NCBI GenBank assembly: GCA_004843165.1
Contig: CP039459.1
Span: 310,001-374,000 of the forward strand
DNA length: 64,000 bases
Reading direction: 5' to 3'
From: Acetobacteraceae bacterium
GTDB taxonomy: Bacteria; Pseudomonadota; Alphaproteobacteria; Acetobacterales; Acetobacteraceae
Of the stretch, positions 26,792 through 35,099 are shown in pieces. Below the pieces are notes generated by a model. That model saw nothing but the letters and a program-made list of their open reading frames with translations, did no database searches and had not been told where the DNA came from. Numbering within the stretch: the first letter of the stretch is position 1; the number at the start of each line of letters is the position of its first letter. A program made the position numbers and the translations under genes.

Positions 26792-28011
26792 TCATTTTCT
26801 GAAGCGGCATAAATCATATGGTAAATTTTTCAAAATAATCGCCACATCCCTGTCTTGAGGTAAGACATGGTTTGTACTTTCGGAAAAATTCTCTTTTTCG
26901 TAAGATGTGACAGCGATCAACCATGGAGATTTATTTAAAATATTCTTCACTTCAGCCTCCTCATCTTTTAAACCCAAGGCGCCTTGTTCTTGCAAGGAAG
27001 AAAGGTGAAGAGGGAATGAATATTTTGTTAAATGGCAAACGGCAATATTTTTCGTAATATCTGATAAAACAATATAGGTATTATAGCTGTAAAGGCATCC
27101 TTCTTTACCCTTGATAAGGTCTTTTATATCCGGATAGACAGCACTTCTTTTGTTCCTCAGACCATGCGCCTTGCGAAAAGATAAAAGTAAAGAAAAGCAT
27201 GAAAAGTATTTTAAAAAACAAATTACCTTCCCATAAATATACCGACAACAACAAAACAGGAAAAAGAACCGGCAAGGCATAATGTGGCCATGCAGGCAAA
27301 ATGCTAAACAGGGCAAACCACGAAACAATTACCCAGCCAAACGGAAAAAATACCAAACGATTATTCTCTTTTTTTCGAAGAAAAAATAAACGATAACAAA
27401 GGCGCAATGATAAAAAACAACTCTACAATTGCAGAGATGCTGTAAAAATGCATTGGCTGTGAGGAGCTCTTTTGAAAAAAGGAAACAATATTTGCAAAAG
27501 CCCAATGGAAATATAAAATAAGATAACCAAAAAAGTTAGTAAGAAAGCAATCCCTATTCAAATGAGCATATGAGAAAAAACGGCTTTTCCCTTTTTTCCA
27601 TGCTGCCATGTCAACCATACAAGATATAGCCCTAAAGATATCCCTTCAGAAACAACTGTTGGCTTTATCTCGATCGCAACCCCTAGAAAACACATGGCAA
27701 ATACACCTGTTTTCAGCAGAGAAGCTGAATCATTTTTTATTTTCTCGAAATTCACAATGACACTGCTAAAGGCTAACAGCACCAAGAAACTATAAAAAAT
27801 GGGGCTTTGCCCCCTACCCTCAAAACAATTAAAAGCGGCAATATATAAAAGGGCAGCAAAAACGCCGGCTTTTAAAGAAACAAGATATTTTCCCAATTTC
27901 ATCAAAAGAAAAGCTGTCACAAAGACAAAGCAAAATGCGCCAATCTGATAAGCTAAAAAAAACTTGCTTTATAAGCGCCGCATTTTCTTTTCTATCCAAA
28001 GCCCCTATCAC
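26792..28011 (-). pseudogene. GT39/ArnT-like glycosyltransferase pseudogene (four frameshifts, N-terminus missing)
   Basis: Five overlapping partial frames join into one membrane protein of about 400 residues: GALDRKENAALIKQVFF, then LAYQIGAFCFVFVTAFLLMK, LYIAAFNCFEGRGQSPIFYS, WQHGKKGKAVF, then YAHLNRDCFLTNFFGYLILY, IIAPLLSFIFSS, NNRLVFFPFGWVIVSWFALF, SILPAWPHYALPVLFPVLLL, and a soluble tail ending LKNLPYDLCRFRK. Frames change at T-run 27955-27962, T-run 27573-27578, A/T-run near 27366-27372, and near 27145-27160. The first catalytic loop that should precede GALDRKEN is absent; the frame opens with GTG right after the flippase stop. The YFHWAFAN and PAWPHYALP features resemble dolichyl/undecaprenyl-phosphate sugar transferases. 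Confidence 0.75.
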
Positions 28012-28983
28012 TTAAGAAGCCTTTTTCCAACGAAAACCGATCAATGCAATGAATGCCATAATGATGGGTGCAGCCCAGATCACCGCATGAATAAGCAAGG
28101 CATAAGCGGCGGCGGATGCTGACGTATTTCCAAGCATACTCATCGCTTTTTTAGCGGCTTCATCAAATGTACCAATGGCGCCCGGCGCTGCTGGAATTGC
28201 CGTTGAAAGTGTTGCCATCGGCATCGCTAAAAAGGCAGCTGTCGGCTTTACAAGAGAAGGCGTACCCAGCGCCACCAAAACGAAAGCCCCCCACTCCCCA
28301 AGCCATGTCAGGGCAGAAAACAGCATGACTCTCAGCATAACAGACGGGCGTGCCACCATATCAAGCGCATCAAAAATATGCCCGACTAGCGGCAATAGTT
28401 TTTCTGAAATTTTAGGTGTCTTCTTCAAAATTTTTACCAATGTAAAAACAACAGGACGGCGAAACCAACGTGCGCAAAATAGGAAGATAATCGCCGTAAA
28501 ACCAACAGCAAAAATTAATGTTCCCAAAATATTAAAAAACTCAGCATGTCCCGTTTTAGGAATCACCAGCAAGGCAAATCCGCCTAAAAGAACGATAAAA
28601 ATGAGATCGCACATTTTTTCGATTAAGATGCTTGTCATTAAAGCCCCAACAGGCACACCAAGCTTCTTCGAAAAAATCGTTCCCCGCAAAACATCTCCCA
28701 AACGGAATGGTAGAATGCTATTGGCGGCAATTCCTAAGATAAAAATCCGCCATGTCGCAAAAGTTGGCACATTTGAATTTAAAGGCTTTAAAATTTGACG
28801 CCAGCGTTCACCACGTAAGAAAAAAGAAAGCGCAATCGAAAGAACAGCAAAGCCAAACCATTCAACTTTCACCTGCTTCATTTCCTCCCAAACTTCGTGC
28901 CAATTCAAACCGTGCAGAAAAAGGGCAAGGAACACACCGCTTACAGCAAAAGCGAACAAAACTTTTAAAATTTTCTTTTTCAT
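28012..28983 (-). CDS. YbhN/UPF0104-family membrane protein (lysylphosphatidylglycerol synthase TM-like, flippase-like)
   Basis: A 323-residue protein with seven to eight membrane spans, the length and pattern of the UPF0104 (AglD/YbhN) family. Typical features are FFLRGERWRQILKPL near 57-71, GDVLRGTIFSKKLGVPVGALMTSILIEK split across 96-125, and PAAPGAIGTFDEAAKKAM near 270-287. Relatives act in lipid or polyprenyl-glycan handling, often next to GT2 enzymes. Its position before the glycosyltransferase genes fits glycolipid export or assembly. It follows the secreted-protein gene by 16 bases on the same strand. Confidence 0.8.
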   Translation of the reverse strand: MKKKILKVLFAFAVSGVFLALFLHGLNWHEVWEEMKQVKVEWFGFAVLSIALSFFLRGERWRQILKPLNSNVPTFATWRIFILGIAANSILPFRLGDVLRGTIFSKKLGVPVGALMTSILIEKMCDLIFIVLLGGFALLVIPKTGHAEFFNILGTLIFAVGFTAIIFLFCARWFRRPVVFTLVKILKKTPKISEKLLPLVGHIFDALDMVARPSVMLRVMLFSALTWLGEWGAFVLVALGTPSLVKPTAAFLAMPMATLSTAIPAAPGAIGTFDEAAKKAMSMLGNTSASAAAYALLIHAVIWAAPIIMAFIALIGFRWKKAS

Positions 28984-28999
28984 AGGAACTTTCTAAATG

Positions 29000-29341
29000 T
29001 TAATCTTTTTGAAGATTTTGGGAGGTCTTGCTTTCTTTTTCTGCCTTAGAAAAAGCCTCTTCTTCCTTAGAGGCAGAGCGTACATTATCCCAGTCATACT
29101 GGAGGTCAATGATCTTTCGTTCAGCATTGCCACCCTGCGCCGCATCAATATCCGTGCGAACACCCCAATATTCTCCTAAAGATAAAAACTCCAGAACTTC
29201 TTGCGGTGACGCCTCTGATTCAGAAGTTTCATTCTGTTGAGCTTTTAAAGATTTTGAGGATGATAGCGCAAAAGTAGGCAAATCATAAAAAAACACCAAG
29301 AGCGCTAAAAACATAAAAAGATTTTTAAATTTCTTTTTCAC
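29000..29341 (-). CDS. Small secreted protein, unknown function
   Basis: A 113-residue product with a signal peptide (KNLFMFLALLVFFYDLPTFA) and a polar, charged mature part (LEFLSLGEYWGVRTDIDAAQ, then a Lys/Glu-rich tail). No family is recognised. Its ATG overlaps the stop of the upstream repeat protein (ATGA), so the two are translationally coupled; the YbhN-like gene follows after 16 bases. Confidence 0.6.
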   Translation of the reverse strand: MKKKFKNLFMFLALLVFFYDLPTFALSSSKSLKAQQNETSESEASPQEVLEFLSLGEYWGVRTDIDAAQGGNAERKIIDLQYDWDNVRSASKEEEAFSKAEKESKTSQNLQKD

Positions 29342-31161
29342 GATTTAGGCGGCACCCATTGTAAGGCGACACCGGGGTAAAACCATCCACGTAGTCCCTC
29401 GAAAAAGCCATTTGGAGAAAAATTATGAATCCATGAGCTGGAAATCTCCGGCATTTCATTAGGGTTCACACGAATAGGCCCTCTTCCAATAGCTCCTGCA
29501 CCGAACAGGGTAAACACAAAAACCACTAAGGCAAAACACCAGCCCCAATTTCTTCCAGCGGAAGGTGCTTTCCAGTTTCCAATCCGAACAAAAAACGTCG
29601 TTAAAAAAAGGATAAAACAAGTCAGCACAAAGAAACCGACATGTTCCCAAGAAAGAAACTTTTGGAATGTCGCGGCGATAGAAAGGCTTAACCAGATCAC
29701 TGTGGAAAAAGCAATCAAGCAACCTGAGAGAATAAGTCTTTGAACAGCTTGCTCTAAAGCGTTGGACACTCTAAGTAAAGCGGCCTTGTTTTCTGTGAGC
29801 TTTTCTTCAATTCCTGCGATACCCTTTGAAAGAAAATTACCGCTATCCGAAAGAAGTGCATTACTTGCCGCTTGTGACGGCTCTCCACTCCCCTGAATAA
29901 AAGTAAAATATTCCCAAACACGCCCCAGGCTTGCAACGGCGAGAATAATGGTAATAACAGGCACAGTCAGCAAAAAGGCCAGAAATGTCGCTTTTCCCTG
30001 AGAGAGATGCGGCACTGTAAAAATAATTGCGGCGAACAAAGCGGAAATTGAAAATAATCCAATACACCATGAAAGGAGTGCCAAAGCATTCCGGCGCAAT
30101 TCCCTTAATGTTCCCATTTGTAAGGTAATCTGCGCTAATCCCTTTGCATATTCAAAAGATAAATTGGTCTCTACTTTTCCAAAATTATTTTCCAGAACCT
30201 GCTTTTCTTCAGCCTCCAATGGCAAAAGAGATAATTTCATCGGATCTGCCAATAAGGGGAAAAACCGAAACTCCTCTTGAGAAAGTACTTCTTTAAAAAA
30301 TTCTTTCCTCTCTGCTTCCGGATGCTGAAAGCCCTCCCAAAACACAGATAAAAGCGCCTGTATACCAGCATCAGAAAGAAGATGATCTGTTTTCAGAGAT
30401 TCCTTTTCTGCCACAGTTTCCATCTCAAAAGTTTCTTGCACATCTTTGGCAAATTCTGCCTGCACCTCATCAACAAGAGCCTCACCAAATTTTTCTGTGG
30501 CGGCCTCTTGAGACAGCGTATTCTCTTCCAAAGGAGATTCTGCTTCTGTTAGGACATTTTCATCGGCAGCCACGGGCACGTTTTCTTGAGCAACGACAGT
30601 CTCCTCAACAGCAGTTTCTGCAACAAAAATTTCTTGCGCATCTTCGGCAAATTCTGCCTGCACCTCATCAACAAGAGCCTCACCAAATTTTTCTGTGGCA
30701 GCCTCTTGAGATAGCGTATTTTCTTCCAAAGGAAATTCTGTTTCTGGCAGGCTATTTTCCTCGGCAGCTACAGGCACGTTTTCTTGGGCAGCGATAGTCT
30801 CCTCGACAGCCGTTTCTGCAGCAAAAGTTTCTTGCGCATCTTTGGCAAATTCTGCCTGCACCTCATCAACAAGAGCCTCACCAAATTTTTCTGTGGCAGC
30901 CTCTTGAGATAGCGTATTTTCTTCCAAAGGAAATTCTGTTTCTGGCAGGCTATTTTCCTCGGCAGCTACAGGCACGTTTTCTTGGGCAGCGATAGTCTCC
31001 TCGACAGCCGTTTCTGCAGCAAAAGTTTCTTGCGCATCTTTGGCAAATTCTGCCTGCACCTCATCAACAAGAGCCTCACCAAATTTTTCTGTGGCGGCCT
31101 CTTGAGAAAGAGTATTTTCTTCCAAAGGAGATTCTGCTTTTAAGGTGGAAGAATTCGTCAT
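29338..31161 (-). CDS. Membrane protein with acidic 66-residue tandem repeats
   Basis: The 607-residue product begins with three full and one partial copies of a 66-residue acidic repeat (each starting PLEENTLSQEAATEKFGEAL), residues 12 to about 246. A middle region (AGIQALLSVFWEGFQHPEAE) leads into four or five transmembrane segments from about residue 365 (ALALLSWCIGLFSISALFAA, FLAFLLTVPVITIILAVASL, LILSGCLIAFSTVIWLSLSI, GFFVLTCFILFLTTFFV, CFALVVFVFTLFGAGAI) and a periplasmic-like tail. No signal peptide precedes the repeats, so they are probably cytoplasmic. Its ATG overlaps the exonuclease stop. The family is not recognised. Confidence 0.7.
   Translation of the reverse strand: MTNSSTLKAESPLEENTLSQEAATEKFGEALVDEVQAEFAKDAQETFAAETAVEETIAAQENVPVAAEENSLPETEFPLEENTLSQEAATEKFGEALVDEVQAEFAKDAQETFAAETAVEETIAAQENVPVAAEENSLPETEFPLEENTLSQEAATEKFGEALVDEVQAEFAEDAQEIFVAETAVEETVVAQENVPVAADENVLTEAESPLEENTLSQEAATEKFGEALVDEVQAEFAKDVQETFEMETVAEKESLKTDHLLSDAGIQALLSVFWEGFQHPEAERKEFFKEVLSQEEFRFFPLLADPMKLSLLPLEAEEKQVLENNFGKVETNLSFEYAKGLAQITLQMGTLRELRRNALALLSWCIGLFSISALFAAIIFTVPHLSQGKATFLAFLLTVPVITIILAVASLGRVWEYFTFIQGSGEPSQAASNALLSDSGNFLSKGIAGIEEKLTENKAALLRVSNALEQAVQRLILSGCLIAFSTVIWLSLSIAATFQKFLSWEHVGFFVLTCFILFLTTFFVRIGNWKAPSAGRNWGWCFALVVFVFTLFGAGAIGRGPIRVNPNEMPEISSSWIHNFSPNGFFEGLRGWFYPGVALQWVPPKS
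30424..31128 (-). repeat. 198-bp in-frame tandem repeat, 3.5 copies
   Basis: Units occupy 30931-31128, 30733-30930, 30535-30732 and a partial unit at 30424-30534. The first two encode identical 66-residue units and differ at only about three bases, near the unit start; the third has several changes (AEDAQEIFVAETAVEETVV). Near-identity points to recent duplication or conversion and likely copy-number variation among strains. Confidence 0.9.
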
Positions 31162-31778
31162 TCCGTCCCTCTCTTCTCTTCCTGCCGACGGCGTCTAAGT
31201 TCATAAAAAATACGATGGCAAGCCCGTGTATCCGCCATGGCATCATGCGCACCATCAATTTCTTCCTTAAAAAAGAAACGATACGCCTCTGCCAAAGACG
31301 GTGCCTTTGGTTCATTCATACCAGCGTTTAGCATCTTTTGGGTAGGGGGAAGATTTAAAGTTCTTTTGGAAAGATTCATCGTACAATATTTATGCTCAGG
31401 CAAAGTCCATGCACTTTTCTTTACCCTGTGAAATAAGGTTTCAATGACCGAAACATCAAATCCGACATTATGTCCGACAACCGCAAAAGCGTTTGAAGCT
31501 AAATTATAGAAGATTTCAGCCGCAACCTCTTCCCGAACACCATACCGCCTCGTCTGCTCTTCTGTAATGCCGTGGACTTGCGTTGCCTGATACGGAATAC
31601 GCCATCCATCTGCACGAACCAAAAGATTTAAAGAAGACTGTATTTCTCCCTCTTTATTGCACAATAAAGCAGCGATTTGGACACAATGTGGCTGTGCTGG
31701 ATCCCCGATTGGGAGATCTTTGCGAACAAGACCGGTCGTTTCTGTATCAAAAAATAAGACAGCATCTCTTTCAGACAT
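31158..31778 (-). CDS. DnaQ-like 3'-5' exonuclease (DEDDh family)
   Basis: A 206-residue single-domain exonuclease with the four DEDDh motifs: LFFDTETTGLV near residue 8-18 (Exo I), VVGHNVGFDVSVIETL near 97-112 (Exo II), and GAHDAMADTRAC near 184-195 (Exo III with the catalytic His). These enzymes remove nucleotides from DNA or RNA 3' ends. There is no polymerase-binding extension, so it need not be the replicative epsilon subunit. It is the first gene of an overlapping leftward series with the repeat protein and a secreted protein. Confidence 0.87.
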   Translation of the reverse strand: MSERDAVLFFDTETTGLVRKDLPIGDPAQPHCVQIAALLCNKEGEIQSSLNLLVRADGWRIPYQATQVHGITEEQTRRYGVREEVAAEIFYNLASNAFAVVGHNVGFDVSVIETLFHRVKKSAWTLPEHKYCTMNLSKRTLNLPPTQKMLNAGMNEPKAPSLAEAYRFFFKEEIDGAHDAMADTRACHRIFYELRRRRQEEKRGTE

Positions 31779-31948
31779 TTAATTTACGGCACCTTATTTT
31801 TAAATATTTTTAAATTATCGGAAGTTTCAGAAAGCAATTTGCAGAAAACACCTTAAAAAATAAAGGGATATTTTGGACTAAAGACAAAAACTCCTTTAAA
31901 AAGAATTCTTATTTTCAAAATATCATTTTCAAAGGATGAAATGCGCTT

Positions 31949-32056
31949 ATGGGTACCGGAATGATTATTGGAACAACAGCCATTGCAATGTTCCTTGGCG
32001 TTGGCTTTAGCTGGCTTATCTTGAAACTACTTCCAAAAAAGAAAAACAATCCTTAA
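31949..32056 (+). CDS. Small membrane protein (35 aa)
   Basis: A short plus-strand frame in the gap between two minus-strand genes encodes MGTGMIIGTTAIAMFLGVGF followed by SWLILKLLPKKKNNP: one transmembrane helix and a basic C-terminus, a typical small inner-membrane peptide with the tail inside. AAAGGATG lies about 10 bases upstream. No family is recognised. The positive-inside pattern makes chance less likely. Confidence 0.5.
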   Translation: MGTGMIIGTTAIAMFLGVGFSWLILKLLPKKKNNP

Positions 32057-32061
32057 CTTTG

Positions 32062-32559
32062 TTAAAAAAAGTTTAGGACTTTGCCTCTTTCCTCTAAACG
32101 CCTCTCCTCCTCTTGAATCCTTTTTACAGCTTTTAGAACTGCCTTTTTTATCCTGACGATCTGATGAGGGGAATTCGTTTCAAGCACCCTGCTCTCCTGA
32201 AGAAAGCTCTGAACATATAAATAATAGGATGGCCGATAAAGACTATAAATTCCGCCGCCGCCCACAAGAAGCAAAGGGGCCGTTAAGCCGACAATCATTA
32301 AAAATCCGACAGGCCCTTTTCCCAAAAAATTTACTGACATCGCAATTGCCGGTATAAAAAGCCCCAAACAAATCAGCACACGCATCCATACAAAGCGATT
32401 TTCTGCCTTTTGAATATAGACTTTCCGAATATCCCTTATCGGATAAAACCGGTCGATCGTCTGAATGCCTTCATGGGTAACTTTTACCCCTTCATCCTGA
32501 TAAAAAATATCGTTCTGATCCGAAGCATTCAAAAAAAATTTTTGAGGTAATTCAAGCAT
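32062..32559 (-). CDS. Membrane protein, DUF6232-like
   Basis: The 165-residue product starts with a beta-rich segment (IFYQDEGVKVTHEGIQTIDR and YPIRDIRKVYIQKAENR), then two adjacent membrane helices (VLICLGLFIPAIAMSV and GFLMIVGLTAPLLLVGGGG) and a charged helical tail (LKAVKRIQEEERRLEERGK). This layout resembles the DUF6232 family of small PH-like membrane proteins; the match is from memory and tentative. It directly follows the isocitrate dehydrogenase gene, with no intervening base, and may be co-transcribed. Confidence 0.6.
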   Translation of the reverse strand: MLELPQKFFLNASDQNDIFYQDEGVKVTHEGIQTIDRFYPIRDIRKVYIQKAENRFVWMRVLICLGLFIPAIAMSVNFLGKGPVGFLMIVGLTAPLLLVGGGGIYSLYRPSYYLYVQSFLQESRVLETNSPHQIVRIKKAVLKAVKRIQEEERRLEERGKVLNFF

Positions 32560-33594
32560 TTAGAGATGCTGTATCACAGCCTGAGAAAAATCGGATGTTG
32601 TCGCTGTCCCGCCCAAATCTGGTGTTCTAATGTTATTTTGCAAAGTCTTATCAATCGCTTTACGTAAAATATTCGCCTTTTCTACCTCTCCAATATGCTC
32701 CAACATCAAAGCACCGGCTAACATTAAGGCAACAGGATTAGCACAGGCTTTACCAACCAGATCCGGAGCAGAGCCATGAACAGCCTCAAAAACTGCCATG
32801 TTTTCACCTATATTGGCACCAGGTGCAAGTCCAAGTCCCCCTATAAGACCAGAAATTTGATCCGATAAAATATCGCCAAATAAATTGGTTGTTACAATAA
32901 CATCAAACTGAGACGGATCTAAACAAAGCTGCATGGCGCAAGCATCTACGATACGTTCCTCGCAAGCCACTCTACCAGCATATTCTTTGGCGACTTCACG
33001 ACCAATTTCGAGGAACATGCCGCACATTAATTTGATAATATTGGCTTTATGAACAAGTGTTACTTTCTTTCGACCATGGCGCAACGCATATTCAAAAGCA
33101 TATCTAATGATACGATAGCATTCTTTTTTCGTAACATAGCCAGCCGACAGTGCCATCCCCTGCGGATCACTCCCTTGAGGTAAATAATATTCACGCGCAG
33201 CGTAATAGCCTTCTATATTTTCACGAATAAGAACAATGTCGAGATTGTCATAACGAGACAGATCAGGGCGTGAGAGTAATGTTCTTGCTGGTCTCAGGTT
33301 AGCAAAAAGATCAAATTCCTGCCGCAAAGTCACGTTAATGGAACGGAATCCTCCGCCACTGGGTGTCGTTAAGGGGCCTTTTAAAGCCAATCCTGTCTTA
33401 TGAAGGCTTGCAACTGTCTCCGGCGGTAAGGGTGTCCCCGTCTTTTCGAGAGCGGTCATACCCGCAATCTGCTCGTCCCACAGAAAAGGTGCCCTCAGAG
33501 CTTCCAAAACGGAAAGTGTCGCCTGCGTAATTTCTGGGCCTATCCCATCCCCTGAGATTAAAGTTGCTGGAATATTTCCTTGCAATGACACCAT
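32560..33594 (-). CDS. NAD-type isocitrate dehydrogenase (isocitrate/isopropylmalate dehydrogenase family)
   Basis: Oxidatively decarboxylates isocitrate to 2-oxoglutarate, most likely with NAD. The 344-residue length and motifs fit the short homomeric enzyme rather than the 400-plus residue NADP enzyme: ISGDGIGPEITQA near 14, FDLFANLRPARTL near 113-126, LIRENIEGYYAA, VHKANIIKLMCGMF and FGDILSDQISGLIGGLGLAP. Isopropylmalate dehydrogenase is the alternative, but the neighbours argue for the TCA cycle: citrate synthase and aconitase lie divergently 150 bases away. Cofactor choice is inferred from family resemblance. Confidence 0.85.
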   Translation of the reverse strand: MVSLQGNIPATLISGDGIGPEITQATLSVLEALRAPFLWDEQIAGMTALEKTGTPLPPETVASLHKTGLALKGPLTTPSGGGFRSINVTLRQEFDLFANLRPARTLLSRPDLSRYDNLDIVLIRENIEGYYAAREYYLPQGSDPQGMALSAGYVTKKECYRIIRYAFEYALRHGRKKVTLVHKANIIKLMCGMFLEIGREVAKEYAGRVACEERIVDACAMQLCLDPSQFDVIVTTNLFGDILSDQISGLIGGLGLAPGANIGENMAVFEAVHGSAPDLVGKACANPVALMLAGALMLEHIGEVEKANILRKAIDKTLQNNIRTPDLGGTATTSDFSQAVIQHL

Positions 33595-33747
33595 TACCGT
33601 TCCCTCCCTATTTTATAAAATATTGCTTTGCGGCTGGCTGTCTCTTTACTACTATCAAAGAATATGACGCTGCCTAATATCCTAAAAATACCTGAATAAT
33701 CTGGCGAAGCAAAATATATTCTTAATCTGTTTCGGAAGGAAATCCCT

Positions 33748-35097
33748 ATGTCTGATACATTAAACACCCCTTTTGCTAACGGAACTCGCCAATCAGACTG
33801 GCAACTCACCTCAAAGCAACAGAATATAAATATCCCTTTAAAAATCCAAGAAGCGACAATGGGGCCTTTGGGACTCACGACAGATCGCTTATATCCCGAT
33901 CATAAAATCCTTTCTTATGATGCAGGCTTTGCCAGCACCGCTTCGTGTGAAAGTGCAATCACTTTTATTGATGGCAATAAAAGTATTCTTTTGCATCGTG
34001 GCTATCCCATTGACCAGCTTTGCGAACATGCAACATATCCAGAAGTTGCCTATCTCCTCCTGCATGGCGAACTTCCCAACGCTAAAACGCTTGTTTCTTT
34101 TGAAAATTCTCTCAAAGAAGAGGCCTATCTCCATGAGCAAATAGGGAATTTCTTTAACGGTTTTCGGCGTAGCTCCCATCCTATGGCGATGCTATGCGGC
34201 ACAATGGGTGCCTTATCGAGCTTTTATGCCGATCCTTCAGCCGACCAGCGACACATGATAACGCCGGAAGAGCGTAGTCTTTCTGCAATTAAAATGATTG
34301 CCAAAATGCCAACCCTTGCGGCATGGATTTATCGCTACCGCCAAGGATTGCCACTTATTTATCCAAAACCAGAATTAAGTTATGCCGAAAATTTTCTGCA
34401 TCTTCTTTTTTCGATGCCTGAAAAGCCTTGGAAAGTTAATCCAATTCTTGCCAAAGCTTTTGATAAGATCATGATTTTACATATTGATCACGGCCAGAAT
34501 GTTTCAACCTCGACCGTTCGTATGACAGGCTCTACAGGTGTTAATCCCTTTGCCTGTGTCGCCGCCGGGATTGCGGCACTTTGGGGTCCGGCGCATGGCG
34601 GTGCGAATGAAGCTGTTCTTGATATGCTTGAGGAAATCGGCACAATTGAAAATATTCCTGCCTTCCTTGCCAAGGTAAGAGATCGAGAAAATCCAACACG
34701 CCTCATGGGGTTTGGGCACCGTATTTATAAAAATGAAGATCCCCGCGCAAAACATATGCAAAAAATATGCCATGAAGTTCTTGAGGAAATTGGGTTCTCG
34801 CATGACCCGCATTTAAAATTAGCCTTAGAACTGGAGAAAGCTGCCCGTCAAGATGATTACTTCATCAGCCGAAATCTTTATCCCAATATCGATTTTTATT
34901 CAGGCATTATTTTAAGATCTCTGGGCATCCCGTCTTCCTTATTTACAGTTTTCTTTGCTGTTTCCCGAACGGCAGGCTGGATGGCGCAATGGAAAGAAAT
35001 GCTTGAAACAGGCTCTCCCCTTGCCCGCCCCCGTCAAATTTACACAGGCCACGCCATGCGGAACCTTCCAGAAGATTTTTTTAAAAAAAATGCCTAA
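33748..35097 (+). CDS. gltA: Citrate synthase (type II)
   Basis: Condenses acetyl-CoA and oxaloacetate to citrate. The 449-residue protein keeps the catalytic residues: His283 in GPAHGGANEAVLDML, His324 in MGFGHRIYKNEDPRA and Asp382 in NLYPNIDFYSG. The usually invariant HADHEQNAS segment reads HIDHGQNVS, so Gly249 replaces the common Glu. The first 40 residues are not conserved-looking; the start has GGAAGG about 10 bases upstream. aconitase begins 2 bases after the stop, and the NAD-isocitrate dehydrogenase is divergent, so three successive TCA steps are clustered. Confidence 0.95.
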   Translation: MSDTLNTPFANGTRQSDWQLTSKQQNINIPLKIQEATMGPLGLTTDRLYPDHKILSYDAGFASTASCESAITFIDGNKSILLHRGYPIDQLCEHATYPEVAYLLLHGELPNAKTLVSFENSLKEEAYLHEQIGNFFNGFRRSSHPMAMLCGTMGALSSFYADPSADQRHMITPEERSLSAIKMIAKMPTLAAWIYRYRQGLPLIYPKPELSYAENFLHLLFSMPEKPWKVNPILAKAFDKIMILHIDHGQNVSTSTVRMTGSTGVNPFACVAAGIAALWGPAHGGANEAVLDMLEEIGTIENIPAFLAKVRDRENPTRLMGFGHRIYKNEDPRAKHMQKICHEVLEEIGFSHDPHLKLALELEKAARQDDYFISRNLYPNIDFYSGIILRSLGIPSSLFTVFFAVSRTAGWMAQWKEMLETGSPLARPRQIYTGHAMRNLPEDFFKKNA

Positions 35098-35099
35098 AA

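Noticed and set aside
28175-28798. 207-codon plus-strand frame opposite the YbhN-like gene
   Set aside because: It is antisense to a clear membrane-protein gene with a normal family pattern; its product is a low-information basic sequence with no start signal.
30424-31128. CRISPR array or mobile-element repeat
   Set aside because: Units are 198 bp, contiguous, in frame within one gene, and have no spacers.
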